In this document: in pieces, positions 36,211-45,668 of the stretch
Layout of the letters: each line of letters opens with the position of its first letter
Position numbering within the stretch: position 1 is the stretch's first letter
Assembly (NCBI GenBank): GCA_016717705.1
Contig: JADKFD010000049.1
Coordinates: forward strand, 1-63,122
DNA: 63,122 bases
DNA from: Rhodanobacteraceae bacterium
GTDB taxonomy: Bacteria; Pseudomonadota; Gammaproteobacteria; Xanthomonadales; SZUA-5
Reading direction: 5' to 3'
Position numbers and translations under genes: made by a program
Notes under the pieces: model-generated
The model's input: the letters and a program-made list of their open reading frames with translations, nothing else
What the model was told of the DNA's origin: nothing
Databases searched by the model: none

Positions 36211-36248
36211 TTACCCGTGTCGCCAGTTGGTGCCACGGGACCGCGCAA

Positions 36249-37571
<1,323 letters not shown>

Positions 37572-37603
37572 CGCGGCGTCGCCTTCTGGAAGTCTGGAGG
37601 TGT

Positions 37604-37627
37604 AGATGTTTAGACGTCTAGACGTCT
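37604..37627. promoter_or_regulatory. Three tandem MetJ met boxes between metY and metJ
   Basis: Contiguous octamers AGATGTTT (37604-37611), AGACGTCT (37612-37619) and AGACGTCT (37620-37627). The last two are perfect matches to the established MetJ consensus AGACGTCT, in the usual head-to-tail 8-bp register; the first matches 6 of 8. A weaker octamer (5 of 8) precedes at 37596-37603. The operator ends 33 bp before the metY start, on the metY side of the divergent region. Confidence 0.9.
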
Positions 37628-37680
37628 GTTGATGCGAATCGTAGACGGGTTGGCGTGGAGGCGTCAAGGGGGCTGATGGA

Positions 37681-37850
<170 letters not shown>

Positions 37851-37901
37851 CTGGACCGCAACCACCCAAGTCAGTAGCCTTCCGGGCGAATGGAGGGCGG
37901 C

Positions 37902-38141
37902 ATGACCAAGAACAAATTCGTCAATCCGTACGTCGATCGGGGCAAGCGCGCCGATGCGACGAAGAAGATCACCGTGACCATTCCGGTGCATGTGCTGAAG
38001 ATCCTCACCGACGAGCGCACCCGTCGGCAGATCAAGAAGTTGCGTCACGGCACGATTTCCGAACTGCTCACGGAAGCCTTCCTGCACGCCTACACCGGTC
38101 AGCCGCTGCCGACCGACGAGGAACTGGCGAAGCCGGAGTGA
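37902..38141 (+). CDS. metJ: Methionine repressor MetJ (short form)
   Basis: 79 residues from ATG 37902; a GGAGG site at 37893-37897 supports this start over the ATG at 37890. The ribbon-helix-helix core is nearly that of E. coli MetJ as I remember it: KKITVTIPVHVLKILTDERT (~residues 21-40), then RRQIKKLRHGTISELLTEAF, then LHAYTGQPLP. The beta strand that reads met boxes and the Arg/Glu/His positions around the SAM pocket are kept. The usual C-terminal ~25 residues (helix C, ending PETWEY in E. coli) are missing: the frame stops after DEELAKPE. MetJ with SAM represses methionine genes; the met boxes upstream and the divergent metY operon fit this. Confidence 0.9.
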   Translation: MTKNKFVNPYVDRGKRADATKKITVTIPVHVLKILTDERTRRQIKKLRHGTISELLTEAFLHAYTGQPLPTDEELAKPE

Positions 38142-38144
38142 GCG

Positions 38145-38839
38145 TCGGGGATCGTCCCTGGGAAGCGCGAGCGGCCCTCTCGGTGGCCAGCCGGCCGTCA
38201 TCGCGTCGGTCCGGGCGACCGCAACTGGCATGGGCTGATCGGTCTGCTCGATCGCCTGGCGCCGACGCTGCAACGGCGGCTGGTGTTCGCGCGCGGCGAC
38301 CTGCAGGCGCGTCCGCGACAGGCCAGCGAACGCTGGACCGAAGCCAGTCGTGGTCGCGCGCGGCAGCAAAATGCCGGCGCCGCCGGACTCGATCACGACT
38401 GGCTGTGGTTCCTGCATGCCGACAGCCGCCCCACCGCCGCGACGCTCTCGGCGCTGCAATCCTTCGTCACGCACGGCGAAGATGCGCTGGGCTACTTTGA
38501 CCTGCGCTTTCCTCGACGATGGACCGGCGTTGATGCGGCTGACCGAACTTGGCGCCTGGTGGCGCTGTCGCGGCTTCGGCTTGCCATTTGGCGACCAGGG
38601 CCTGCTTTTGCGACGCCAGCGCTTTTACGAGCTGGGTTGTTTCGACGAGTCCCGTGGCTACGGCGAAGACCACGCGCTGGTCTGGGGAAGCGCGCCGCCA
38701 CGGCGTGCCGATCCGGCGCATCGCGGCACCGCTCTACACCAGCGCGCGCAAATATCGCGAACACGGCTGGCTGGCGACCACCTGGCGCCACCAGCGCCTG
38801 ACCTGGTCGCAGGTCTGGCAGGAGTCGCGCTCGCCATGA
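38145..38839 (+). pseudogene. Family 2 glycosyltransferase, rSAM/selenodomain-associated type 2 (several frameshifts)
   Basis: Coding pieces lie in three frames in the right order: VGPGDRNWHGLIGLLDRL..., RGRARQQNAGAAGLDHDWLW, FLHADSRPTAATLSAL (to ~38508); then LDDGPALMRLTELGAWWRCR, GFGLPFGDQGLLLRRQ...GYGEDHALVW (to ~38690); then RRHGVPIRRIAAPLYTSARK...TWRHQRLTWSQVW to a stop at 38837-38839. GRARQxNAG and WLWFLHADS are hallmarks of the TIGR04283-type transferases. The N-terminal strand (LSVA..) is also out of frame. The next gene, the type 1 partner, overlaps the stop (ATGA). Given how regular the pieces are, sequencing indels are as likely as true decay. Confidence 0.7.
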
Positions 38840-39492
38840 GCATCGGCATCGCCGTGTTCGTCAAGACCTCCGCGCTGAGCCCGGTGAAGACCCGGCTGGC
38901 GGCGTCGCTTGGGCCAAAGGTCGCGCTCGAGGTCTATCGCGCCAGCGTCGCCTGCGTGCGCGACAGCGTGACCCAGGCGGCCCGACTGGCAGCGTTGCAG
39001 CCCTATTGGGCGGTGGCCGAGCCCGAAGGCGCACCGGCCTGGGGCGAATGGGCGGTGCTGGTGCAGCCCGAGGGCGATCTCGGCACGCGCATGGCCGGCA
39101 TCCACCGGGCGCTGCGCCGGCGCCATCGCGGCGCGCTGTTGTTCGGTGCCGATGCGCCGGCGCTGTCGCCGTGGCTGATCGGCGAGGCCTGCGCCGTGCT
39201 CGGCGGCGGACCGGCGCGGGTGATCGCACCGGCGGATGACGGCGGCTTCGTGCTGTTCGGCGCCAATGCCGATCTCGACCATGGCGACTGGTCCGGCGTG
39301 CCCTACGGCGCCGCCAACACCGCGGCTCGTTTCATCGCCAACGTGGGGCCGGAGCTGCCGCTGACGCGCCTGGACGCGCAGCAGGATCTGGACACCGTCG
39401 ACGACCTGGTCAAACTGCAGCGGCATCCGCCGGTGGAGCCGACCGCGGCCCAGGAACGCTTCTGGCGGCAGATTCCCCTGTGGTTGGCGTAG
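38836..39492 (+). CDS. Glycosyltransferase-like protein, rSAM/selenodomain-associated type 1 (DUF2064)
   Basis: A 218-residue protein, MSIGIAVFVKTSALSPVKTRLAASLG. Family marks: KTRLA near the N-terminus, GDLGTRM near residue 85, LLFGADAPALSPWLIGEA near 105 and ADDGGFVLFGA near 137, as in nucleotidyltransferase-fold DUF2064/TIGR04282 proteins. It overlaps the preceding type 2 transferase by four bases; the pair is normally found together, often near radical-SAM genes, but none is present here. Function unknown. Confidence 0.85.
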   Translation: MSIGIAVFVKTSALSPVKTRLAASLGPKVALEVYRASVACVRDSVTQAARLAALQPYWAVAEPEGAPAWGEWAVLVQPEGDLGTRMAGIHRALRRRHRGALLFGADAPALSPWLIGEACAVLGGGPARVIAPADDGGFVLFGANADLDHGDWSGVPYGAANTAARFIANVGPELPLTRLDAQQDLDTVDDLVKLQRHPPVEPTAAQERFWRQIPLWLA

Positions 39493-39536
39493 CCCCGGCA
39501 GTCGCAGGCCGAGAGCGCGCCTGCGGCTGATACCCG

Positions 39537-39602
39537 GATCGCCGACTTGCAGTCGGCGCCGTTGCTTGCCGGCGAAAGGCGCCGAGTGCAACTCGGCGAT
39601 CC
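39537..39602. repeat. GGATCGCCGA inverted element between convergent genes
   Basis: GGATCGCCGACTTGCAGTCGG and, inverted, CCGAGTGCAACTCGGCGATCC; each half is itself a hairpin. A related, more diverged element is at 59671-59742. Confidence 0.75.
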
Positions 39603-39619
39603 AGCGAAGCGAGCGCCGC

Positions 39620-40246
39620 TCAAGCCTCCGGAAACAGATTCCCCTGCTTCAATGGAATCGCGCCGTCGCCATCGAACACGCGCTTGAACTCGGCACGCGA
39701 CACCGACACGTAGCGCTCGTTGCCGCCGATCTCGACCTGCGCGCCCTGGGTGACGGCGCGCCCGGAATCGTCGACGCGCACCACCATGGTGGCCTTGCGC
39801 CCGGTGTGGCAGATGGTCTTGATCTCGCTGATCGAATCGGCCCAGGCCAGCAGGTACTGGCTGCCCTCGAACAGCTCGCCCTGGAAATCGGTGCGCAGCC
39901 CATAGGCCAGCACCGGGATATTGAGCTTGTCGACGATGTCGGTCAGCTGCCACACCTGCGCCTTGCTCAGGAACTGCGCCTCGTCGACGAGCACGCAGTG
40001 CAGCGGCCCGTTCTCGGCGATATCCGCCTCGACCCGCGCCAACAGGTTGTCGTCGCGATCGAACACATGCCCCTCGGCCGCCAGGCCGATGCGCGAGCGC
40101 ACCTGACCGACGCCGAAGCGGTTGTCGATGCGCGGCGTGTAGATGCGCGTACGCATGCCGCGCTCGGTGTAGTTGTGCGCGCTCTGCAGCAGTACCGTGG
40201 TCTTACCGGCGTTCATCGCCGAGTAGTAGAAATAGAGCTTGGCCAT
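39620..40246 (-). CDS. tdk: Thymidine kinase
   Basis: A 208-residue enzyme from ATG 40246, MAKLYFYYSAMNAGKTTVLLQSA. P-loop SAMNAGKTT near residue 9, VLVDEAQFLSKAQVWQLTDI near 84 (Walker B and catalytic Glu), YGLRTDFQGELFEGSQYLLAWAD near 115, and the thymidine-binding GGNERYVSVSR near 180. It phosphorylates thymidine and deoxyuridine for salvage. The zinc ribbon is degraded: the segment ICHTGRKATM keeps one Cys where E. coli has CxC, and YVSVSRAEFK lacks the second Cys/His pair, so zinc binding is doubtful. A start at 40345 was rejected. Confidence 0.93.
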   Translation of the reverse strand: MAKLYFYYSAMNAGKTTVLLQSAHNYTERGMRTRIYTPRIDNRFGVGQVRSRIGLAAEGHVFDRDDNLLARVEADIAENGPLHCVLVDEAQFLSKAQVWQLTDIVDKLNIPVLAYGLRTDFQGELFEGSQYLLAWADSISEIKTICHTGRKATMVVRVDDSGRAVTQGAQVEIGGNERYVSVSRAEFKRVFDGDGAIPLKQGNLFPEA

Positions 40247-40307
40247 GGGCGAAAGTCTACCGGCTGGCGCTGGCGCTGGCGCGGATGCATGGGGCAGGTC
40301 GCGAGCG

Positions 40308-40922
40308 CTAATCCAGGAAGCGCACTGCACCGGTGTTGATGTCATAAACCGCGCCGACGAGCTGGAATACTCCCTCCTTCATGCGCGCGTGGGCTTCAGG
40401 CGTTTCGATAGCCTGGCGCACCATCGAGCGCACGTTGGCTTCGACCGCCGCGTGGAGCAGTTCGGCCGCTGGCAAGCTCGGGTCCAGATGCTCCAGCGCC
40501 GGCCGGATGAGCGCCAGCAGCGCGGAAATCCGGCTGCGATGGCGCGCGCCGTGGAACTGCTCGGCGATCGCCGCCTCGACGGCCCCACACCCCTCATGGC
40601 CGAGGATCACGAACAGCGGCGTGTGCAGATGCACCCCGGCGTACTGCAGGGTCCCGCGTATGGAGGCGCCAAGCACGTTGCCCGCCACGCGCACCACAAA
40701 CAGCTCGCCAAAGCCGGCGTCGAACAGCAGTTCCGGGGGCACCCGGCTGTCGCTGCAGCCGAGCACCGTCGCATAGGGCTGCTGGCCTTTGGCGAGATCG
40801 GCCAGCACTTCCTTCTGCACGGTCGGGAATCTTGCCTAGCCGTTGAGGAATCGTTGGTTGCCGTCTTTCAGGCGCTGCAACGCCTGTGCGGCGGAGAGTG
40901 TCGGTTGGGCGCTGTCTGCCAT
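40308..40922 (-). CDS. Beta-class carbonic anhydrase with an in-frame TAG near the N-terminus
   Basis: From ATG 40922 the protein reads MADSAQPTLSAAQALQRLKD, then GNQRFLNG; codon 29 (40836-40838) is TAG; then the same frame continues ARFPTVQKEVLADLAKGQQP to the stop at 40308. Zinc ligands and active site are intact: CSDSRVPPE near residue 56, VVRVAGNVLG, and VILGHEGCGAVEAA near 110. No frameshift is needed, only the stop. Options are a single-base sequencing error, a recent nonsense mutation, or initiation at the GTG at 40820, which would lose the N-terminal helix. It lies 61 bp downstream of tdk's start, on the same strand. Confidence 0.8.
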
Positions 40923-41065
40923 CATTGACGGTCCCCATGGAGCTTGTGCGTCGAGTCAAGAATAGCTCTCATGCCGAAGCAACATTGGGGGACCAAGGTC
41001 CGATGCCGCGGCCCTCGTCATTGACTAGTATTCAGGCAACTTCCCCGCCACGCACTGGAGATCTC

Positions 41066-41638
41066 ATGGACGCCGTTTCCCGCCTCGCCGCGCGCCTGCT
41101 GGTGCTGATGGCGTTTGCGTTTCTGGTCGCCTGCGCGGCAGGCGGTGCCAAGGTGCGGAGCGACACCAATCCGGACGCGCAGCTGTCGCAATACCGTACT
41201 TTCGCCTTCTTTTCGCCACTGGCGACCGATCACGACGGCAGCGAGACGGTGCTGAGCAAGCGCCTGAAGCAGGCAACCCGACGCAACCTCGAGGCCAAGG
41301 GTTATGTGTACACGGAAAGCGAGCCCGACATGCTGGTGAACTTCTTCGCCAACATCGAGGCCAAGCAGGAGATTCACTCGACCGCGTCGGCGCCGGTCGG
41401 CTACGGCTATTACAGCTATCGCGCCGGCTACTACAACGGCTGGGCGAGTACCGGCAGCAGCGTCGAGAACTACCGCGAAGGCACGCTCACCATCGATCTG
41501 GTCGATCCCGGCAAGAAGGTGGTGGCCTGGCAGGGACAGGCCGAAGGCGAGATCGATCCGCTGGCGAGCAAGACCCCCGGGCAGCGCGTCGACGATGTGG
41601 TCGAGGCGATCATTGCCAAACTGCCAGCGGCCCAGTAA
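41066..41638 (+). CDS. DUF4136-type lipoprotein
   Basis: A 190-residue protein from ATG 41066, MDAVSRLAARLLVLMAFAFL, then VACAAGG: a lipoprotein signal with lipobox LVAC. The mature part (VRSDTNPDAQLSQYRTFAFF near residue 35, DMLVNFFANIEAKQE near 95, REGTLTIDLVDPGKKVVAWQ near 150, QRVDDVVEAIIAKLPA at the end) follows the DUF4136 pattern. Function unknown; probably periplasmic face of the outer membrane. Upstream in-frame codons to 40886 cross a promoter region and were excluded. Confidence 0.85.
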   Translation: MDAVSRLAARLLVLMAFAFLVACAAGGAKVRSDTNPDAQLSQYRTFAFFSPLATDHDGSETVLSKRLKQATRRNLEAKGYVYTESEPDMLVNFFANIEAKQEIHSTASAPVGYGYYSYRAGYYNGWASTGSSVENYREGTLTIDLVDPGKKVVAWQGQAEGEIDPLASKTPGQRVDDVVEAIIAKLPAAQ

Positions 41639-41719
41639 CGCCCGCAGTGATGCGCTGCGGGACGCGAACCGCATCGATCGGGGCGGCCCCACCGTCGGCC
41701 CATCTTTCTGGAGGACCAG

Positions 41720-42646
41720 GTGGCCTGGAGACTGAAGACAATCGGCTCGCAATTGCTGGCTTTCTGCGCCTTGCTGGGCCTGATTGCCGTTGCCGATGCC
41801 CAGGATATCGAGCCGCGCGCCTATTCCAACGCGCCGATCGGTGTCAATTTCCTGGTCGCCGGCTACGCCTACACCCAGGGCGCATTGTCCTTCGATCCGG
41901 CGCTGTCGCTGACCGATGCCGACCTGCGCACGAACAACGCGGTGATCGGTTACGCCAGGGTGCTCAATCTCGGCGGCAAGTCGGGCATCTTCGACCTGAC
42001 CTTGCCTTACACCTTTCTCTCGGGTGAGGCCATCTACGAGGGCGAACCGGTCGAGCGCCAGGTCGACGGCATGTCCAATCCGGCGTTCCGACTGTCGTGG
42101 AACTTCTACGGCGCGCCGGCCATGGGGCTCGGGGAATTTCGCACCTGGCAGCAGGATCTGGTGATCGGTGCCAGCCTGCGGGTGTCGGCGCCGTGGAGCC
42201 AGTACGATTCCAGCCGGCTGGTCAACATCGGCACCAACCGCTGGTCGTTCAAGCCGGAACTGGGCATCTCGAAGACCCTCGGACAGTGGACCGTCGAAGG
42301 ACAGCTGGCGGCGACGATCTACACCGAAAACGACGACTTCTTCGGTGGCAATACACGCAAACAGGACCCGATCTACTCGGCGCAGGCGCACACCATCTAC
42401 GGCTTCAAATCCGGCAAATGGGCGTCCTTCGACCTGACCTGGTTCGGCGGCGGACGCACCACCTTCAATGGCGTCGACAAGCAGGACCTGCAGCAGAACT
42501 GGCGTCTGGGCGCTACCTTCGCGGTGCCGGTGAATCGCAAGAACTCGGTGAAGTTCTATGCGAGCAGCGGGGTGTCGGACCGGACCGGCAACAGTTACGA
42601 CCTGATCGGCATCGTCTGGCAGTACCGCTGGGGCGGCGGACTGTAG
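41720..42646 (+). CDS. Outer-membrane transporter-like protein (phenol-degradation MetA family)
   Basis: A 308-residue protein from a GTG at 41720 (GGAGG site seven bases upstream), MAWRLKTIGSQLLAFCALLG with cleavage near VADAQD. Alternating beta strands with aromatic girdles (NFLVAGYAYTQGALSFDPAL; IFDLTLPYTFLSGEAIYEG; ASFDLTWFGGGRTTFNGV) and the ending WQYRWGGGL fit the MetA-pathway/meta-cleavage transporter-like beta-barrels. Substrate unknown; no aromatic degradation genes are adjacent. It is the last chromosomal gene before the integrated element. Confidence 0.78.
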   Translation: MAWRLKTIGSQLLAFCALLGLIAVADAQDIEPRAYSNAPIGVNFLVAGYAYTQGALSFDPALSLTDADLRTNNAVIGYARVLNLGGKSGIFDLTLPYTFLSGEAIYEGEPVERQVDGMSNPAFRLSWNFYGAPAMGLGEFRTWQQDLVIGASLRVSAPWSQYDSSRLVNIGTNRWSFKPELGISKTLGQWTVEGQLAATIYTENDDFFGGNTRKQDPIYSAQAHTIYGFKSGKWASFDLTWFGGGRTTFNGVDKQDLQQNWRLGATFAVPVNRKNSVKFYASSGVSDRTGNSYDLIGIVWQYRWGGGL

Positions 42647-42759
42647 CCTGGAGCGCGATCGTTTCGCGATACCGGCGCCCGGGGGCGCTCTACCGACGCC
42701 AGGGAGAAGCGAGGCTCGCGGTGACGAGGGCCAAACGCGACGCCTGTGCGTCGCAGCCA

Positions 42760-42804
42760 TGGCGCGCCCGGAGGGATTCGAACCCCCGACCACTGCCTTC
42801 GGAG
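42760..42804. repeat. attL: displaced 3' end of tRNA-Arg(CCG)
   Basis: Direct repeat of 53243-53287 with a single difference (C at 42769 versus T). Read on the minus strand it is the anticodon-loop-to-CCA half of the tRNA. Its acceptor strand ends CGGGCGC, which pairs perfectly with the GCGCCCG 5' strand of the tRNA gene at the other end. It is therefore likely the original chromosomal 3' end, separated by integration. Confidence 0.85.
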
Positions 42805-42899
42805 ACCGAAAAGCCCTTTTGAATCAGGCACTTAGGAGCTATGTGCTTGATTCTTCGTCCCGTACCTTCCTGTATTTCACGCCACCATATACCATTGTG

Positions 42900-42918
42900 G
42901 CGGGAACATTGCGGGAAA
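42900..42918 (+). repeat. Arm-type-like repeat, left end
   Basis: GCGGGAACATTGCGGGAAA, itself a tandem of GCGGGAA. The matching copy GCGGGAACATAGCGGGAAA lies at 53155-53173 in the same orientation. Both lie 70-95 bp inside the core repeats, where integrase arm sites would be expected. Confidence 0.6.
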
Positions 42919-42930
42919 GCGGACGGGCAG

Positions 42931-44167
42931 ATGGACGGGAAAACGCGAGCCGGTCAAGACCGGTTCCGACATTGAACGCGCGCTGCCGGAGGCGAAGGCC
43001 TACCGGCTGGCGGACACGAAAGTACCCGAACTGCGGGTTCGCGTCCAACCCAGCGGCCGAAAGCTCTTCGAGCTGCGCTATGGGCCGCGGCAGTCCAAAA
43101 GCATGATCCTCGGGCGTCACCCTGGCCTGACGCTGCAGGCTGCGCGAGATGCTGCCCGGCGCATCCTGACGGAGATCACGGAGCACGGCGCACCCATTGA
43201 GGTGATCGAGCAGCAGCGGGCACAGGCACGCGCTGAGGGCCGCGCGATCACCACCCTGGGCGAACTGATCGAGCACCGGCTTGAAGATCACCTGACCTGC
43301 ACAACAAGAGCGCCAGCAGCACGCTGGCCCGCCTGCGTTCGACCTGGGCGGCGCTGTTGAACAAGTCCATGGCGAGATCACCTCAACGAAGTCGAGAAGC
43401 GCACCTGACCGCGCGCCGCAAGTCAGGCACCAAGGTCGGCACCGCCAACCGCGACCTGGTGGCGCTGAAGTCGGCGCTGTCGCTGGCACTCAAGTGGGAC
43501 CTGATCGACGTTCACCCGCTGGCCAAGGTCAAGCCCGCCAAGGACAAGCATTCTGGTGTCGTGCGCTATCTGGGGTCGGTCGACGACGGGGAGGAACAGC
43601 GCTTGCGTAACGCGCTCGTCACACGTGACAGCAACGCGATCGAGGCCAGAGCCCGCACCATTGCCGGCGGACGCGCCCAGCATGCCGACGTGCAGCCGCT
43701 GCCGGCGGATGGGTTCGCGGACCACCTGACGCCGATGGCGTTGGTCGCCATGAACACCGGGCTGAGGCGCGGCGAGCTGACGTCCCTTACCTGGGGGACG
43801 TGGACCTCAAGCGCAAGCGGTGACGATCCAGGCCGGCTATCTCGAAGTCGGGCGCCGCGCGCCATGTTCCACTGAACAGTGAAGCTCTGAGCGCGCTTGA
43901 GCGCTGGAAGAAACAGAAGCCCACCGGCCGGCTGTTCGAGGTCGGCAGCATCAAGACGGCATGGGCCACACTGATGACCGATGCCAAGATTGTTGGGTTT
44001 CGGTTCCACGACCTGCGCCACCACTTCGCCAGCAAGCTGGTTCAGGCCGGCGTGCCGCTGAACACGGTGCGCGAGCTGCTGGGCCATGCGGACTGGCTAT
44101 GACGCTGAAATATGCGCACCTGGCGCAGAGTGACACGGCTACGGCGGTGGAGCGGTTGTGTCGGTGA
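42931..44167 (+). pseudogene. int: Tyrosine recombinase (integrase), multiple frameshifts
   Basis: Ordered pieces in different frames: ALPEAKAYRLADTKVPELRV and LGRHPGLTLQAARDAARRIL (N-terminal arm-binding domain, 42970-43290); KVGTANRDLVALKSALSLAL and ALVAMNTGLRRGELTSLTW (core, catalytic Arg, 43430-43790); GFRFHDLRHHFASKLVQAGV and LNTVRELLGHAD (His-x-x-Arg and His boxes, ~43990-44095); then LAMTLKYAHLAQSDTATAVE (catalytic Tyr) to a stop at 44165-44167. At least four frame changes are needed. The 3' end overlaps the convergent RHH gene by 29 bp. If the indels are real, the element cannot move itself. Confidence 0.82.
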
Positions 44168-44763
44168 ACCAGACGTGCCGCTTGTGCGCCTCCACTATCT
44201 GCTGTTCGGGCGACATCTGCTGAAGCATCCACTTCGTCACGCCAAGCGCGCCGAGCATCGACCAATTGGACGTGCTCAATCGCTCGCTGATGCGCGATTG
44301 CGCTGAATCGTCGATCAGTTGTTGCCAGTGGTAATCGACGAGTGGGTGCCAGAGCGGCGCAATGTCGAAGTATCGGTCGGGCGCGTCCATCCGAAGGTGC
44401 TCCACCACCATTTGCTCGACGCTGCGAGCAATGATCGAGCAAGCGTGTCGCTCTTCAAACGTCACCAGGGAAGGGTCGAATTCGAACAGCACGTATGTGC
44501 GCTGCCATCCCTCCGGCTTCTCCCACGCATATTCCAGTGCCGTCCATAACGAGTCCTGATCCTTGTCGCCCCGTCTTGGCAACTTTACGCGCAAGCCCAG
44601 CCTGAAGCGCCCACTCCACAGCCTGGCTGAGTGATCGGTGCTGAGCGCGCGCGAGCAGTTCCAAGCCGAACTTCAGCTTTGACGACAGCCTGATTGTGAG
44701 CTGGCCAAGAACCTCATCGGGGTTCCTGCGCGGCCTTCCCGTCAACTTCTTCTCTTTGGCCAC
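44139..44763 (-). CDS. Ribbon-helix-helix-type protein with C-terminal domain of unknown function (one frameshift)
   Basis: From a GTG at 44763: MAKEKKLTGRPRRNPDEVLG, then QLTIRLSSKLKFGLELLARA, then QHRSLSQAVEWALQAGL, an RHH/Arc-like DNA-binding fold preceded by a basic GRPRR tail. The frame shifts near 44590-44600 and continues RVKLPRRGDKDQDSLWTALE and WAWEKPEGWQRTYVLFEFDP-like sequence to a stop at 44139. The C-terminal ~140 residues (HACSIIARSVEQMVVEHLRM, WHPLVDYHWQQLIDDSAQSR) match nothing I recognise. Divergent from the AlpA-like gene and convergent with the integrase: a plausible control position for the element. Function inferred only. Confidence 0.6.
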
Positions 44764-44888
44764 CGCATCGATTCCGCATTCCCGGCGGGCAGCATCCTAC
44801 CACGCTTGAACTTACCGATGTTTCCGAGTATATCGCTTACCCACCGGGAGCTTTCGCACTCGGAAACGTGCATAACATCGGAGACAAC

Positions 44889-45110
44889 ATGGCAACCAAG
44901 ACCCAAGTACCCACAGCCGATCGCCTCGCCATCCCGCTGACGGAAGGCGCGAGGTTGATCGGAGTCGGGCTTTCCTACTGCTACGAGTTGATGCAGGCCG
45001 GCAAGTTGAAGACATTCAAGATCGGCCGGCGCCGGATGGTCACGCGCCAGGCGCTGCAGAGCTACATCGACGCACAGCAGGCCGAAGCCAGCCGCCGCAA
45101 GGTGGCGTGA
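44889..45110 (+). CDS. AlpA/excisionase-like helix-turn-helix protein
   Basis: A 73-residue protein from ATG 44889 with a GGAGA site upstream. ADRLAIPLTEGARLIGVGLS, then YCYELMQAGKLKTFKIGRRR, then MVTRQALQSYI is the MerR/AlpA-type winged helix-turn-helix found in excisionases and satellite activators. It opens the rightward gene block of the element and its promoter region (44764-44888) is shared with the leftward RHH gene. Expected role: excision (Xis) and/or activation of the right-hand genes. Confidence 0.8.
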   Translation: MATKTQVPTADRLAIPLTEGARLIGVGLSYCYELMQAGKLKTFKIGRRRMVTRQALQSYIDAQQAEASRRKVA

Positions 45111-45126
45111 TGAACCCCCAAAACGA

Positions 45127-45158
45127 CGAAGCCCCAACCGCTCGAACGGTCAGGGCTT
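45127..45158 (+). terminator. Attenuator-like hairpin after the AlpA-like gene
   Basis: GAAGCCCCAACCG (45127-45139) pairs with CGGTCAGGGCTTC (45146-45158), loop CTCGAA, with a small internal mismatch. It lies 17 bp after the AlpA-like stop and 36 bp before the next likely start. No T-run, so processive termination is uncertain; an attenuation or processing role is possible. Confidence 0.6.
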
Positions 45159-45193
45159 CAGTTGATCTGACACCCACCAAAGGAATCAGAACC

Positions 45194-45668
45194 ATGGAAC
45201 AGAGTAACACGACCACCAATGCAGCCATCAACGCCGCCGCAATGATCGACGGCAACCCTCCACGCGCTGGCATCGCTCCTGGACGCCTTCAAGGCCGGCG
45301 TCATCGTCCCCGCTGCAGACATTCCGGCACGATCAGCGCGCAGAGATCCGGCGCGAACCAGGTACTGCATGGGCCAAGTGCTGAACCTGGTCATGGAGAC
45401 GCGCGAGCTGCCGAGTCTGCCGGGTTCGCTGCACCTTCAGCGCCCTGACCCGACGCGCATCAACGAAGACGCCCTGATCGAGCGCTCCGCCGCCGCCATG
45501 CTCAAGGCCCAAGCGCGACGGATTGTCTACGAAGAGCCCTGCAAGGCGCTCTCCACCTTCAACGAGGCCACGCAGATCCTGACCCTGCGCAACGTCCGCG
45601 GTGACCTGGGAACCTTCCGCTACAACGCCAAGACCGACCGCCTGACTTATGTCGAGGTGCAGGCATGA
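45194..45668 (+). CDS. Hypothetical element protein (one frameshift)
   Basis: Starts MEQSNTTTNAAINAAAMIDG at 45194 behind an AAAGGAAT site. The frame changes near 45255-45265, after which it reads LHALASLLDAFKAGVIVPAA, GQVLNLVMETRELPSLPGSL, AAAMLKAQARRIVYEEPCKA and RYNAKTDRLTYVEVQA. The total is about 157 residues with no recognised domain. Its stop overlaps the next start by four bases (ATGA). A frame opening at 45107/45110 (MNPQNDEAPTARTVRA) runs through the hairpin into this gene and could be a leader. Confidence 0.5.

Noticed and set aside
42760..42804. A second tRNA gene at the left repeat
   Set aside because: Only the 3' half is present; the D-arm and 5' acceptor strand are missing.
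42759..43106. Protein of 115 residues beginning in the attL repeat (MARPEGFEPPTTAFG...)
   Set aside because: This start is the well-known false protein produced by translating a tRNA 3' end; the rest is out of frame with the integrase.
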